Positions 8,928 through 16,847 of a stretch of 64,000 nucleotides of DNA are shown here, in pieces. Source of the DNA: Saprospiraceae bacterium (GTDB taxonomy: Bacteria > Bacteroidota > Bacteroidia > Chitinophagales > Saprospiraceae); contig JADJLQ010000002.1 of assembly GCA_016709995.1 (NCBI GenBank), positions 248,001-312,000 on the forward strand, given 5' to 3'. The notes below the pieces were generated by a model. The model saw only the letters and a program-made list of their open reading frames with translations. It had not been told where the DNA came from and ran no database searches. Both the position numbers and the translations under genes were made by a program. The first letter of the stretch is position 1, and every line of letters starts with the position of its first letter.

Positions 8928-9581
8928 ATGCACATGAGAAAACTGACCGCCGAATTTGTTGGTACCTACTTCCTCCTGTTTTGTGGATGCGGAGCCATCG
9001 TGATCAATCAGGTCAGTGATGGTGTGATCACCCACATGGGTATCGCGATCACTTTTGGGTTGATCATCATGTGCCTGATCTATGCATTGGGTGATATATC
9101 CGGAGCCCATTTTAATCCGGCTGTGAGCATAGCTTTTACCGTTGCCGGAAAATTTCCCAAATCGGACCTGGTGCCCTATATCATCAGTCAGATCCTTGGC
9201 GCAGTGGCAGCAGCCTTTACGCTAAAAATACTATTTCCAACCAACCAGCTATTAGGGTCTACCATACCTGCTGGCAGTGCCCTCCAATCATTTTTCCTGG
9301 AGATCTTACTTACATTATTATTGATGCTGGTGATTATCCGGGTAGCTCATGGAAGCAAAGAAGTGGGCCTCTTTGCTGGAGTGGCGATCGGTGCTACGGT
9401 CGGTCTCGATGCGATGTTTGGCGGACCCATAAGTGGAGCCTCCATGAATCCGGCTAGATCGATCGGCCCTGCCCTCGCATCAGGTCACCTGGAGCATTTA
9501 TGGGTTTATCTTTTAGCGCCGGTGATCGGAGCGATTCTCGCTATTTATTTGAATAATTATCTCATCAAAAAAATAAAATAA
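8928..9581 (+). CDS. aquaporin (MIP family) in arsenic operon
   Basis: 217 aa with six hydrophobic helices and both NPA loops intact (HFNPAVS, residues 63-65; MNPARS, residues 174-176). A second ATG at 8934 is an equally good start. Lying between arsS and arsM, it resembles the AqpS-type aquaglyceroporins that conduct arsenite or methylarsenicals in some ars operons. Whether it takes up or releases arsenic species, or arsenosugar precursors, cannot be told from sequence. It is an inner membrane protein. Confidence 0.9.
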   Translation: MHMRKLTAEFVGTYFLLFCGCGAIVINQVSDGVITHMGIAITFGLIIMCLIYALGDISGAHFNPAVSIAFTVAGKFPKSDLVPYIISQILGAVAAAFTLKILFPTNQLLGSTIPAGSALQSFFLEILLTLLLMLVIIRVAHGSKEVGLFAGVAIGATVGLDAMFGGPISGASMNPARSIGPALASGHLEHLWVYLLAPVIGAILAIYLNNYLIKKIK

Positions 9582-9592
9582 AACTTATCCTC

Positions 9593-10567
9593 ATGTCTAC
9601 CACTTATCTCGAAACGACTAAAAATGTATACAAACAAGCTGCCGAAACACCGGATGTCGGACTTTGTTGTACGACTACCCCTATCTGGCAACTGCCGGAT
9701 CTGGACATTCCGGTGATTATGCAACGAATGAATTATGGTTGCGGCAGTACAGTCCATCCACGCGACCTGGTCAATAACCCCCGTATCCTGTATGTAGGAG
9801 TCGGTGGAGGCATGGAGTTGCTCCAGTTTGCGTACTTCAGCCGACAGTCAAAAGGGGTGATTGGTGTAGATGTAGTTGATGAAATGTTAGCTGCCAGTGC
9901 CAAAAACTTCCTCGAAGCAGAGCAGCTTAATCCCTGGTTTAAAAAAGAATATGTAGATCTCCGCAAAGGTGATGCCCTTTACCTTCCGGTAGAAGACAAT
10001 TGTGTTGATGTAGCAGCCCAAAACTGCCTGTTCAATATATTTAAGCAGGAAGAACTGATGCAGGCTTTGCACGAAATGTACCGTGTACTCAAACCTCATG
10101 GCAGGCTGGTCATGAGTGATCCTGTTTGTGATGCAGTGATGCCGGATACCCTCAGAGAGGATGAAAGATTAAGGGCCTTGTGTCTGAGCGGATCTCTTCC
10201 ACTAAAAGATTATATCAGGATGATCACCGAGGTCGGATTTGGCACCGTGGAGATCAGAGCCAAAAGACCATACCGGATACTGGATCCCAGGCATTATGCT
10301 ACCGATCATCTGATCTATATCGAAAGTGTGGAGGTATGTGCCATCAAAGACCCTATGCCAGTCGACGGCCCTTGTGTGTTCACAGGCAAAACAGCTATCT
10401 ATTTTGGAGATCGGGCTTATTTTGATGACAAAAAAGGACATACCCTGATGCCCAATCAACCACTTGCTGTATGTGACAAAACAGCAGGCGCTTTGGCAAG
10501 TTTGCACCGGGATGATATTTTTATCTCGGGTAGCACGTTCTTTTATGATGGAGGAGGGTGTTGTTAG
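9593..10567 (+). CDS. arsM: ArsM, arsenite methyltransferase of the arsenosugar type
   Basis: 324 aa. The N-terminal arsenic-binding cysteines are present (PDVGLCCTTTPIW and NYGCGSTV), followed by a SAM-binding Rossmann fold (ILYVGVGGGMELLQFA, GVIGVDVVDEML). The C-terminus ends in YDGGGCC, another Cys pair. This is the arsenosugar-cluster version of ArsM, which supplies methylated arsenic to ArsS. It is the last gene of the rightward operon and is followed by a good stem-loop terminator. Confidence 0.92.
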   Translation: MSTTYLETTKNVYKQAAETPDVGLCCTTTPIWQLPDLDIPVIMQRMNYGCGSTVHPRDLVNNPRILYVGVGGGMELLQFAYFSRQSKGVIGVDVVDEMLAASAKNFLEAEQLNPWFKKEYVDLRKGDALYLPVEDNCVDVAAQNCLFNIFKQEELMQALHEMYRVLKPHGRLVMSDPVCDAVMPDTLREDERLRALCLSGSLPLKDYIRMITEVGFGTVEIRAKRPYRILDPRHYATDHLIYIESVEVCAIKDPMPVDGPCVFTGKTAIYFGDRAYFDDKKGHTLMPNQPLAVCDKTAGALASLHRDDIFISGSTFFYDGGGCC

Positions 10568-10621
10568 ACGAACTGTAGGGGTGTAATATATTAATTCATG
10601 TCACCGTGTAATTGTCTCGAA

Positions 10622-10665
10622 ACAGGAGCTAAGTTCCGGGAGTTATACTCCGACCCTGTCTTTTT
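10622..10665 (+). terminator. terminator after arsM
   Basis: An inner perfect stem GGAGT/ACTCC (10639-10643 with 10647-10651, 3-base loop) is nested in an outer ACAGG/CCTGT pairing (10622-10626 with 10655-10659), followed by TTTTT at 10661-10665. It separates arsM from the convergent toxin gene. Confidence 0.65.
10628..10653 (+). repeat. short direct repeat R1 flanking the TA cassette
   Basis: Contains AAGTTCCGGGAGTT, shared with R2 at 11257 and, with changes, R3 at 11415. R1 lies 10 bases beyond the toxin stop codon and overlaps the arsM terminator stem. Confidence 0.55.
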
Positions 10666-10987
10666 ATAAGACTTCAATTACTTTTTTAAAATTTTCGGTT
10701 TTTAATAAATCAAAATTTTTTGGAATGAGAGGACTTAAAGTTTGGCGACGATTATTTTTTGCACGAAGTATTACAATCGTTGTCGGATATGAGTTTAAAT
10801 TTTGCTGATATGCCAAATGTTTATCCACCGTTATAAATAATTCAAATCCATTGTCTGACATCAGTCTTAATAACTCTCCATTTTTCTTACCTAGCCATCC
10901 TTGCTCTTTGACAGACAAAACAATATGTACTGATTCAAATTCATATTTTAGTTTGCGGGGCAAACTTTCATCAAGCAAAATTTTCAT
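10664..10987 (-). CDS. DUF5615 PIN-like toxin
   Basis: 107 aa. MKILLDESLPRKLKYEFE, NGELLRLMSDNGFELFITVDKHLAYQQNL and PTTIVILRAKNNRRQTL carry the acidic residues of a reduced PIN/Mut7-C-like nuclease fold (DUF5615): D6, E7, and D in ITVDKH. Such proteins pair with DUF433 antitoxins. The gene overlaps its partner by 17 bases, in the usual antitoxin-first order. RNA cleavage as toxin activity is inferred from the PIN-like fold. The pair lies inside the arsenosugar gene set and is probably a later insertion. Confidence 0.85.
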   Translation of the reverse strand: MKILLDESLPRKLKYEFESVHIVLSVKEQGWLGKKNGELLRLMSDNGFELFITVDKHLAYQQNLNSYPTTIVILRAKNNRRQTLSPLIPKNFDLLKTENFKKVIEVL

Positions 10988-11201
10988 GTAAAGTTTTTTC
11001 CGTCAGAAGCGATTTTTTCGCCATTTCCAAAACAGCCAATGCAGCCGCCAGGGTTATAGATGGAAAGTCATCTAAAAACTCAGCCAAATCATCACCTCCT
11101 TCAATATAATCAAAGAGATTTTGTATAGGAACTCTAGTGCCAGAAAAGACAGGGGTTCCGCCCATAATTTCGGGATCTATGCTAATTTGACCATATATCA
11201 T
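10971..11201 (-). CDS. DUF433 antitoxin
   Basis: 76 aa. SIDPEIMGGTPVFSGTRVPIQNLFDYIEGGDDLAEFLDDFPSI is the canonical DUF433 helix-turn-helix region (PF04255), short but complete. It starts 32 bases downstream of a consensus -7 box and overlaps the toxin gene. It should bind and neutralise the DUF5615 protein and repress the shared promoter, as known for many type II modules. Repeat R2 covers the -33 element and is a candidate operator. Confidence 0.88.
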   Translation of the reverse strand: MIYGQISIDPEIMGGTPVFSGTRVPIQNLFDYIEGGDDLAEFLDDFPSITLAAALAVLEMAKKSLLTEKTLHENFA

Positions 11202-11232
11202 TTATAAGGTATATTTATTTTATTTATACTTC

Positions 11233-11265
11233 CAAAGGTACCCGATAATTTTATAAGTGAACAAA
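11233..11265 (-). promoter_or_regulatory. promoter of the DUF433/DUF5615 module
   Basis: On the minus strand TTTG (11265-11262) is followed by a 21-base spacer and TACCTTTG (11240-11233), an exact match to the Bacteroidota -33/-7 promoter pattern. It is the best-formed promoter I found in the window. Confidence 0.7.
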
Positions 11266-11284
11266 GTTCCGGGAGTTTGACATC
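11257..11284 (+). repeat. short direct repeat R2 flanking the TA cassette
   Basis: GAACAAAGTTCCGGGAGTTT occurs here. It overlaps the -33 box of the antitoxin promoter and shares 14 bases with R1 on the other side of the module. Confidence 0.55.
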
Positions 11285-11414
11285 AGCTAGTGCTCAATAT
11301 GTCTACATTAATAATAATAATCAGCGAAGTAAATAGGTGCAGTGCAGCTGCTCAAGTACAGACTCCTAAAGAGGAATGGTTAATTTAAGAAGAATGAATG
11401 TACGCAGTGAATGA

Positions 11415-11445
11415 GTGAACAAAGTTTCGGGAATTTAACACCGAC
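11415..11445 (+). repeat. short direct repeat R3
   Basis: GTGAACAAAGTTTCGGGAAT is a diverged copy of R2 with the same orientation, followed by ACACCGACC as in the end of R1. It lies between the antitoxin promoter and the glycosyltransferase gene. The 11202-11479 intergenic stretch holds R2 and R3 and no gene. Confidence 0.5.
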
Positions 11446-11479
11446 CACTTTTCCTAATCAGGCGCCCCAAATCAGGTCA

Positions 11480-12088
11480 TCAGATCGTCTGTTCTCTCAA
11501 TAGCTTTCCCTTTTCAGCCTCCCAGTCTTCGATAGTATCGACATCACGAAGTGTAGGCAGGAGTTTATAAAGTAGTCTTTTATGTTGCAGGACTTTGATC
11601 GTCTCCAGCAAAACCTGATCTGTGCTCCAGGGGATATGCTGGAATAACTCAGGTATGAGGGTATTCATGCCCAAAAGATAATAACCACCATCGTGGGATG
11701 GACCGATGACTACATCATGAAAATCCAGGGCAGTATAAGCTTGCTCTATAATGTCATTGGTGATGCCGGGGCAGTCACTACCTATGATGAGGATCTTTTC
11801 ATACTCAGGCGTTAGTCTAAAAGCATTGAGCATGCGCTCTCCTAAGTCGGCTCCTGTCTGCAGGTTTTTGCTAAACTTTTTCTCAGGCCAAAGATCGTGT
11901 CGTTCTACTTTGTCAGAATAAAATAAAAGCCTGGTCGTATCGTCTACTCCAAGAGCGACTATACGGGTATGATCCAAAAGGTTTTTATAAATTTCCAGTG
12001 CAGCCACATCTCCGATCGAAGCAGCTAAGCGCGTTTTGACCTTTCCCAGGACTGGATTTTTGATGAAAATAATAAGAGCTTGTTCCAT
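11480..12088 (-). CDS. TIGR04282-type arsenosugar glycosyltransferase
   Basis: 202 aa. EQALIIFIKNPVLGKVKTRLAASIG is the nucleotidyl/glycosyltransferase-like N-terminus of TIGR04282, followed by GSDCPGIT and GPSHDGGYYLLGMN (metal and sugar-nucleotide binding). This family clusters with ArsS/ArsM and is thought to attach the sugar-linked aglycone in arsenosugar assembly. It is on the opposite strand to arsSM, beyond the inserted TA module, with its own -7 box. Its TIGR04283 partner is not in the window. Confidence 0.85.
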   Translation of the reverse strand: MEQALIIFIKNPVLGKVKTRLAASIGDVAALEIYKNLLDHTRIVALGVDDTTRLLFYSDKVERHDLWPEKKFSKNLQTGADLGERMLNAFRLTPEYEKILIIGSDCPGITNDIIEQAYTALDFHDVVIGPSHDGGYYLLGMNTLIPELFQHIPWSTDQVLLETIKVLQHKRLLYKLLPTLRDVDTIEDWEAEKGKLLREQTI

Positions 12089-12119
12089 AACCTCTCTTTT
12101 TATTACATAATTTGGCCAG

Positions 12120-12127
12120 CAAAATTA
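12120..12127 (-). promoter_or_regulatory. -7 box of the glycosyltransferase gene
   Basis: TAATTTTG on the minus strand fits TAnnTTTG and ends 31 bases before the start codon. It suggests that this gene is transcribed separately from the efflux genes upstream. Confidence 0.45.
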
Positions 12128-12163
12128 AAAGATATTCTCTAATCTAAAAGAGATCACTTCGGT

Positions 12164-13570
12164 TTAATCTATGGTGACGGACACCGACGCTCCATTTTTA
12201 TTTTTAGCATCCTTTTTGTCCTCTTTTTGAAGTTTCATGCCTTGTTTTAGCTTTCGGCTTACCGTAGCGTAGGGTCCGGTGATGACCTCTTCGCCGCCGT
12301 CAAGACCTGTGAGGATCTGGATATACGTATCATCCTGGATACCGGATTTCACCAGCACCATTTTGGCAGTATCTGCACTGTACAAAAAGACATATTCTTT
12401 AAATTCGTTGGATTTAGTCTTGACAAGGGAGTCCTTTTTTTCGTCTTCCCGGGTGGTCACTGCCGAGATGGGTACAGATATGATATCGCTGCGCGTATCG
12501 GTATAGATCTCCACAGCTGCCGACATACCTGGTCTGAATGGAAATCCTCCCTTACTGATCATATCCCGATAAGTTTCTACCAATATCCTGATCTTGACCA
12601 CAAAATTAGTCACCTGGTCTGAAGACAATGTCTGGATCGTAGTGGCTCCTGTATTGGATGCAGAATTGGCTATTTCAGTGACGATGCCTTTAAATTTTTT
12701 ATCGAGATAGGCATCTACTTCTATGTCTGCTGTATCTCCGAGGGTCACTCTCAGAATATCATTTTCTGACACATCGACCTGCACTTCCATCTCTGCAAGG
12801 TTGGCGATACGCATCATTTCAGTTCCTGCCATTTGAATCGTACCTACTACGCGCTCACCTTCTTCTACATTGAGTTTTGAGATGATGCCGGAAGAGGGAG
12901 CAAAGATGGAGGTTCTGGACAGCGAAGTTCTTAATTCTTTGAGCGAAGCTTCCGCACTTTTTACAGTAAACTCAGCTGCTTTACTACTTTGAATAGAACT
13001 GTTGAGATTTGATTTGGACGATTTCAGATTGGCCTGCAATGCATTTACATTTGATAAAGAAAGATCAAAATCCGCCTGAGAAATCACTCCCTGATTCTTA
13101 AGTTCAATATTGCGGTTGTGTATTTTAGTAGCATTGGCCAGATTGGCCTCTATTTGTTCTATTTGTGCTTTGGAGGTTTCTATTTGTGCCTGGCTCATCC
13201 CAACCTGGCTACGCGCGTTATTGACACTGGCATTACCCCGCTCTACCGCTGAAAGGTAAGTATCGGGGTTGATCTTGGCCAATAACTGTCCGGCACGCAC
13301 ACTGTCGCCTTCCATGACCTGGAGTTCGACGATCTCACCGGATACATCGGAACTGATTTTGATCTCTTTCTCTGGAAATATTTTGCCACTGGCAGATACC
13401 GTCTCGTGAATGGTTCTGGTGCTCACTTTTTCAGTAGTTACTTTTTCTCCTTTGGGTTTGTTTTTGTTCTTAAAATAAGCGAAAACCATAAGCCCAATGA
13501 ACAGTGCCAGCAATAGCCAGATCCACCATCTATTTGATTTTTTCTTCTTCTTGATATTGCTCGATGTCAT
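12164..13570 (-). CDS. efflux periplasmic adaptor (MacA/RND-type)
   Basis: 468 aa. The N-terminal membrane anchor (WWIWLLLALFIGLMVFAYF) follows a Lys-rich cytoplasmic start. Then come a lipoyl half (ISSDVSGEIVELQVMEGDSVRAGQLL), a long coiled-coil hairpin, the second lipoyl half (SIFAPSSGIISKLNVEEGERVV) and beta-barrel/membrane-proximal domains. This is the MacA-like adaptor layout. It follows the TolC gene by 33 bases. No ABC permease or RND pump follows: the next gene downstream is the arsenosugar glycosyltransferase with its own promoter box. Confidence 0.88.
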   Translation of the reverse strand: MTSSNIKKKKKSNRWWIWLLLALFIGLMVFAYFKNKNKPKGEKVTTEKVSTRTIHETVSASGKIFPEKEIKISSDVSGEIVELQVMEGDSVRAGQLLAKINPDTYLSAVERGNASVNNARSQVGMSQAQIETSKAQIEQIEANLANATKIHNRNIELKNQGVISQADFDLSLSNVNALQANLKSSKSNLNSSIQSSKAAEFTVKSAEASLKELRTSLSRTSIFAPSSGIISKLNVEEGERVVGTIQMAGTEMMRIANLAEMEVQVDVSENDILRVTLGDTADIEVDAYLDKKFKGIVTEIANSASNTGATTIQTLSSDQVTNFVVKIRILVETYRDMISKGGFPFRPGMSAAVEIYTDTRSDIISVPISAVTTREDEKKDSLVKTKSNEFKEYVFLYSADTAKMVLVKSGIQDDTYIQILTGLDGGEEVITGPYATVSRKLKQGMKLQKEDKKDAKNKNGASVSVTID

Positions 13571-13603
13571 GATATTATGAATCTAATGAGTTACTATTCT
13601 TTT

Positions 13604-15025
13604 TTAGTTAAGTGCTATCCTCCTGCCAAGATAATAGTCGATGACTTTGGTGCGGAAGATATAATCATACCGCGTGACCAGCTCTTCGGTGACAGCTATG
13701 TCCAATCTGTTTTTGGCAGATAATAATTCGAAAGTATTGGCAGCGCCTATGTCAAATTTTGTTTTAGCATTATTATAAGCCAATTGTTGAGCGACGGTGC
13801 TTCTTTTGGCTGCTTCGTAGGAATTGGCAGCAGCCCTGGCGTCATTGAGTGCAGTCTGGATATTATTTTTGAGTGTTTCTTTGGTTTGTTCATTATTGAG
13901 TCGGGCATTTTCTACGGCGAGTTCTGCTTGTTTGACAGCCCCTTTGGCACGATAATTATTGTAGATAGGTATACTTAAGCCCAACCCTATTCCATACCCC
14001 AGGTTATTATCTAATTGATTAAAATAAGGGCTTTTCTCTACTACAGGTATTTGATTTACAGTAGTCAAAGTAGTACTCTGGCCATTAAAGATGACCGTCA
14101 CAGGAGTATTGACGGTTTGATATCCCGTGATTCTTTTGCCAAGGCTGGAGAACAAACTATTGAGATTACCCCCTACTGTAACAGAAGGCAAAAAGGCTGA
14201 CTTTTGAATTTTTACACCCATCTCTGCACTTTGAATTTTTAAATCACCTGATTTGATGTCAGATCTGTGATCTAAGGCATAATTATATATACCAGCCAGG
14301 TTGGCTTCTTGTACGGATGGTTGCAAGGCATTTGCTGCAGGTCGTTCGATGTCAAAAGCTTCATCTATCGGTAATCGAAGCAGTTGTTTTAATCCTAGTT
14401 TATTGCTGTTGACCTGGTTTTCGTATACAATGATATTTTGTTCTTCGCGAGCCTGCTGGGCTAATATTTCCAACCGGTCACCCTCAGGTCTACTCCCTGC
14501 TGCTATGAGTTTGTCCACCTGATCCAGCTGCTGAGTGGTGGTTTGAACCTGGATTCGTGCATTATCCAGCCTATCCTGTGCAAATAATATGGCCAGATAA
14601 TATTGTACTACATTGAGGGATAAGTCTTCGGTGTATTGATCGGCATCTAACTGTGCAGTCTGTACATTGATTCCCGATTGGGCTATGGTATTCTTTATAG
14701 CACCTCCATTGAATAAAGTCATGCCAGTATTGATACCGATACTATTGTTACTGATCGATCGAGTCTCAAAATCATTTGATACAGGATCGATAGTTCGTCC
14801 AAAGTTTAGCCCATAGTTTGAAGTAGCGTTTATTCTTGGATATTTGCTGTTTTTAGCCTCAGTCGCACTGATTTTGGCCCGATCTATCAAGAGATTGTTC
14901 TGTTTTACTGCCAGGCTATTTTCACGTGCATGTTCTACACACCGCTGGAGGGACCATGCTGGTTGGCTATAGATGGTAATGGCTCCGGATAGAAGGAGGC
15001 AACCGATGATAAAGAATCGTTTCAC
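13604..15025 (-). CDS. TolC-family outer membrane protein
   Basis: 473 aa with a signal peptide (FFIIGCLLLSGAITIYSQ). Two outer-membrane efflux repeats are visible (SLQRCVEHARENSLAVKQNNLLIDRAKI and LDHRSDIKSGDLKIQSAEMGVKIQKSAFLPSV). It is the first gene of a two-gene leftward operon with the adaptor. It would be the outer-membrane duct of a tripartite exporter whose pump lies elsewhere. Confidence 0.88.
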   Translation of the reverse strand: MKRFFIIGCLLLSGAITIYSQPAWSLQRCVEHARENSLAVKQNNLLIDRAKISATEAKNSKYPRINATSNYGLNFGRTIDPVSNDFETRSISNNSIGINTGMTLFNGGAIKNTIAQSGINVQTAQLDADQYTEDLSLNVVQYYLAILFAQDRLDNARIQVQTTTQQLDQVDKLIAAGSRPEGDRLEILAQQAREEQNIIVYENQVNSNKLGLKQLLRLPIDEAFDIERPAANALQPSVQEANLAGIYNYALDHRSDIKSGDLKIQSAEMGVKIQKSAFLPSVTVGGNLNSLFSSLGKRITGYQTVNTPVTVIFNGQSTTLTTVNQIPVVEKSPYFNQLDNNLGYGIGLGLSIPIYNNYRAKGAVKQAELAVENARLNNEQTKETLKNNIQTALNDARAAANSYEAAKRSTVAQQLAYNNAKTKFDIGAANTFELLSAKNRLDIAVTEELVTRYDYIFRTKVIDYYLGRRIALN

Positions 15026-15286
15026 AATAAAAAGGGACTGGTAATAGAATATTTAGACAAGATTAGATGAAAATCAGCAAGTTATTGGGTTTTTTCTATA
15101 AAAACAGGCAGCCAATCGATGAAAGTGGGTTTAGCTTGAGTATTTAGATAAAATCTGGATTTAAATGCCTCTGCATTAAATACCCTTGAGACTAAAAATG
15201 ATTTGGGGTAGGCTCCAGGCAGGTAATCGAAATATTTAAAATCCTTCTTTGGTAGTGTCAGCAGCATATAAGACCTTAGCCCAATC

Positions 15287-16732
15287 ATGCAAAATACCCC
15301 CTTTTCAGTCATTGAAGTCAACCACCTCACCCTGCTCAGGGCTGACAAGACTATCCTTAAGGATCTTTCGTTTACGCTAAATCCCGGCGAACATATAGCC
15401 ATATTAGGACCTTCCGGTAGTGGCAAAACGACCCTGTTGCATGCGCTCACCGGGAGATCTTATTACCAGGGCGAAATCTGGATCCATCCGACGGCAAAAG
15501 AGCTAATGGTCCTGGTTGATCAACAACATCATTTTACCAATCGGTCCAATACCAATGATCTGTACTATCAGCAACGATACAACTCCGCCGATGCAGAAGA
15601 TACCCTCACCGTGGCAGAGACTCTTAGTCAATATGGCGATGAATCATCCGAAGTACTAAAATTGATGAAAATTGAATACCTGCTGGACAAGTCTTTGATT
15701 CAACTTTCAAACGGAGAAAACAAAAAACTCCAAATAGCCCAGGCATTGCTACGCAAACCCAGGCTCTTGATTATGGACCAACCCTTTGTAGGTCTGGATG
15801 TAGAGACAAGGGCCTTTATGCATCATTTGCTCAACAGCTTATCTTCGAGCATGACCTTGATCCTCGTGACTACCGCTGGCGAAATACCGGAATGTGTCAA
15901 TAAGGTCCTCCTTCTCCACCAAAATAAGCCTGCCGAATGTTTGGAAAAGAATTTTTTTGACACGCTCCACCACACTGAAAGGAATAAATCTACCCGTAAT
16001 GAAAGGCTTAGATCCCTGGTCGTCACTACTACCCCTGTCCAGGTGCCCAATCCGGTGATCGCGATGCATAAGGTGACTATTCAGTATGGTGACAAAATCA
16101 TCTTGCAGGATATAGATTGGGTAGTGCAGCGCGGAGAGCGATGGGTATTGTCCGGAGCCAATGGGGCAGGCAAATCAACCCTGCTCAGCCTGCTCGTTGG
16201 AGACAACCCTCAGGCATACGCTCATGATATCACGCTTTTTGGTCAACCTCGGGGGAGTGGCGAAAGTATCTGGGACTTAAAGAAAAAGATTGGTTACTTC
16301 TCGCCGGAACTTTGTGTATTTTTTGATCCGGAAAGCACTTGTTTTGGAGCCGTGGCATCAGGACTGTTTGATTCAATAGGATTGTTTAAAAAATTGAGTG
16401 TTGCTGAAAAAGCCAAGGTTACTGAATGGATGATGGCCACCAACCTGGCGCCGCTGGCAGACAAAAGATGGTATGAGCTGTCCATCAGTGAGCAACGAAA
16501 GGCTTTATTGGTTCGCGCTATGATTAAAAATGCTCCTCTGTTGATCCTGGATGAGCCATTGCAGGGCTTGGACGATGATCAATGCCAGGAGCTCATCGAG
16601 ATGATCAATACGGTTTGTGCTTATGGTGAGCGTACCTTGATTTTCGTGACACATTATGCTGGGCAGGTACCGGAGGGTGTGGATCATACCTTGCGATTGG
16701 AAAAGGGGAGCATAATAAATAATTGGCTATAA
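15287..16732 (+). CDS. two-domain ABC ATPase (ModF/PhrA-like)
   Basis: 481 aa with two nucleotide-binding domains. Domain 1 has Walker A GPSGSGKTT, a signature LSNGENKKLQIAQALL and Walker B LLIMDQP. Domain 2 has Walker A GANGAGKST, a weak signature LSISEQRKALLVRAMI and Walker B LLILDEP. There are no membrane helices. This matches the ModF/PhrA-like soluble tandem ABC proteins rather than a transporter subunit. The second signature motif departs from LSGGQ, so ATP turnover may be asymmetric. No transporter gene lies beside it, and the role is unknown. Confidence 0.8.
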   Translation: MQNTPFSVIEVNHLTLLRADKTILKDLSFTLNPGEHIAILGPSGSGKTTLLHALTGRSYYQGEIWIHPTAKELMVLVDQQHHFTNRSNTNDLYYQQRYNSADAEDTLTVAETLSQYGDESSEVLKLMKIEYLLDKSLIQLSNGENKKLQIAQALLRKPRLLIMDQPFVGLDVETRAFMHHLLNSLSSSMTLILVTTAGEIPECVNKVLLLHQNKPAECLEKNFFDTLHHTERNKSTRNERLRSLVVTTTPVQVPNPVIAMHKVTIQYGDKIILQDIDWVVQRGERWVLSGANGAGKSTLLSLLVGDNPQAYAHDITLFGQPRGSGESIWDLKKKIGYFSPELCVFFDPESTCFGAVASGLFDSIGLFKKLSVAEKAKVTEWMMATNLAPLADKRWYELSISEQRKALLVRAMIKNAPLLILDEPLQGLDDDQCQELIEMINTVCAYGERTLIFVTHYAGQVPEGVDHTLRLEKGSIINNWL

Positions 16733-16847
16733 AGAGTTATTCAGTTGTGGCCATCATTTTACTTACCCGGTCAGGTGTTTCAGAAAAGAAGTGATGTCTC
16801 CTTTTCCTACCTTTACGCTGTTGTGCAGGTAAAAATCAATTTCAGCC

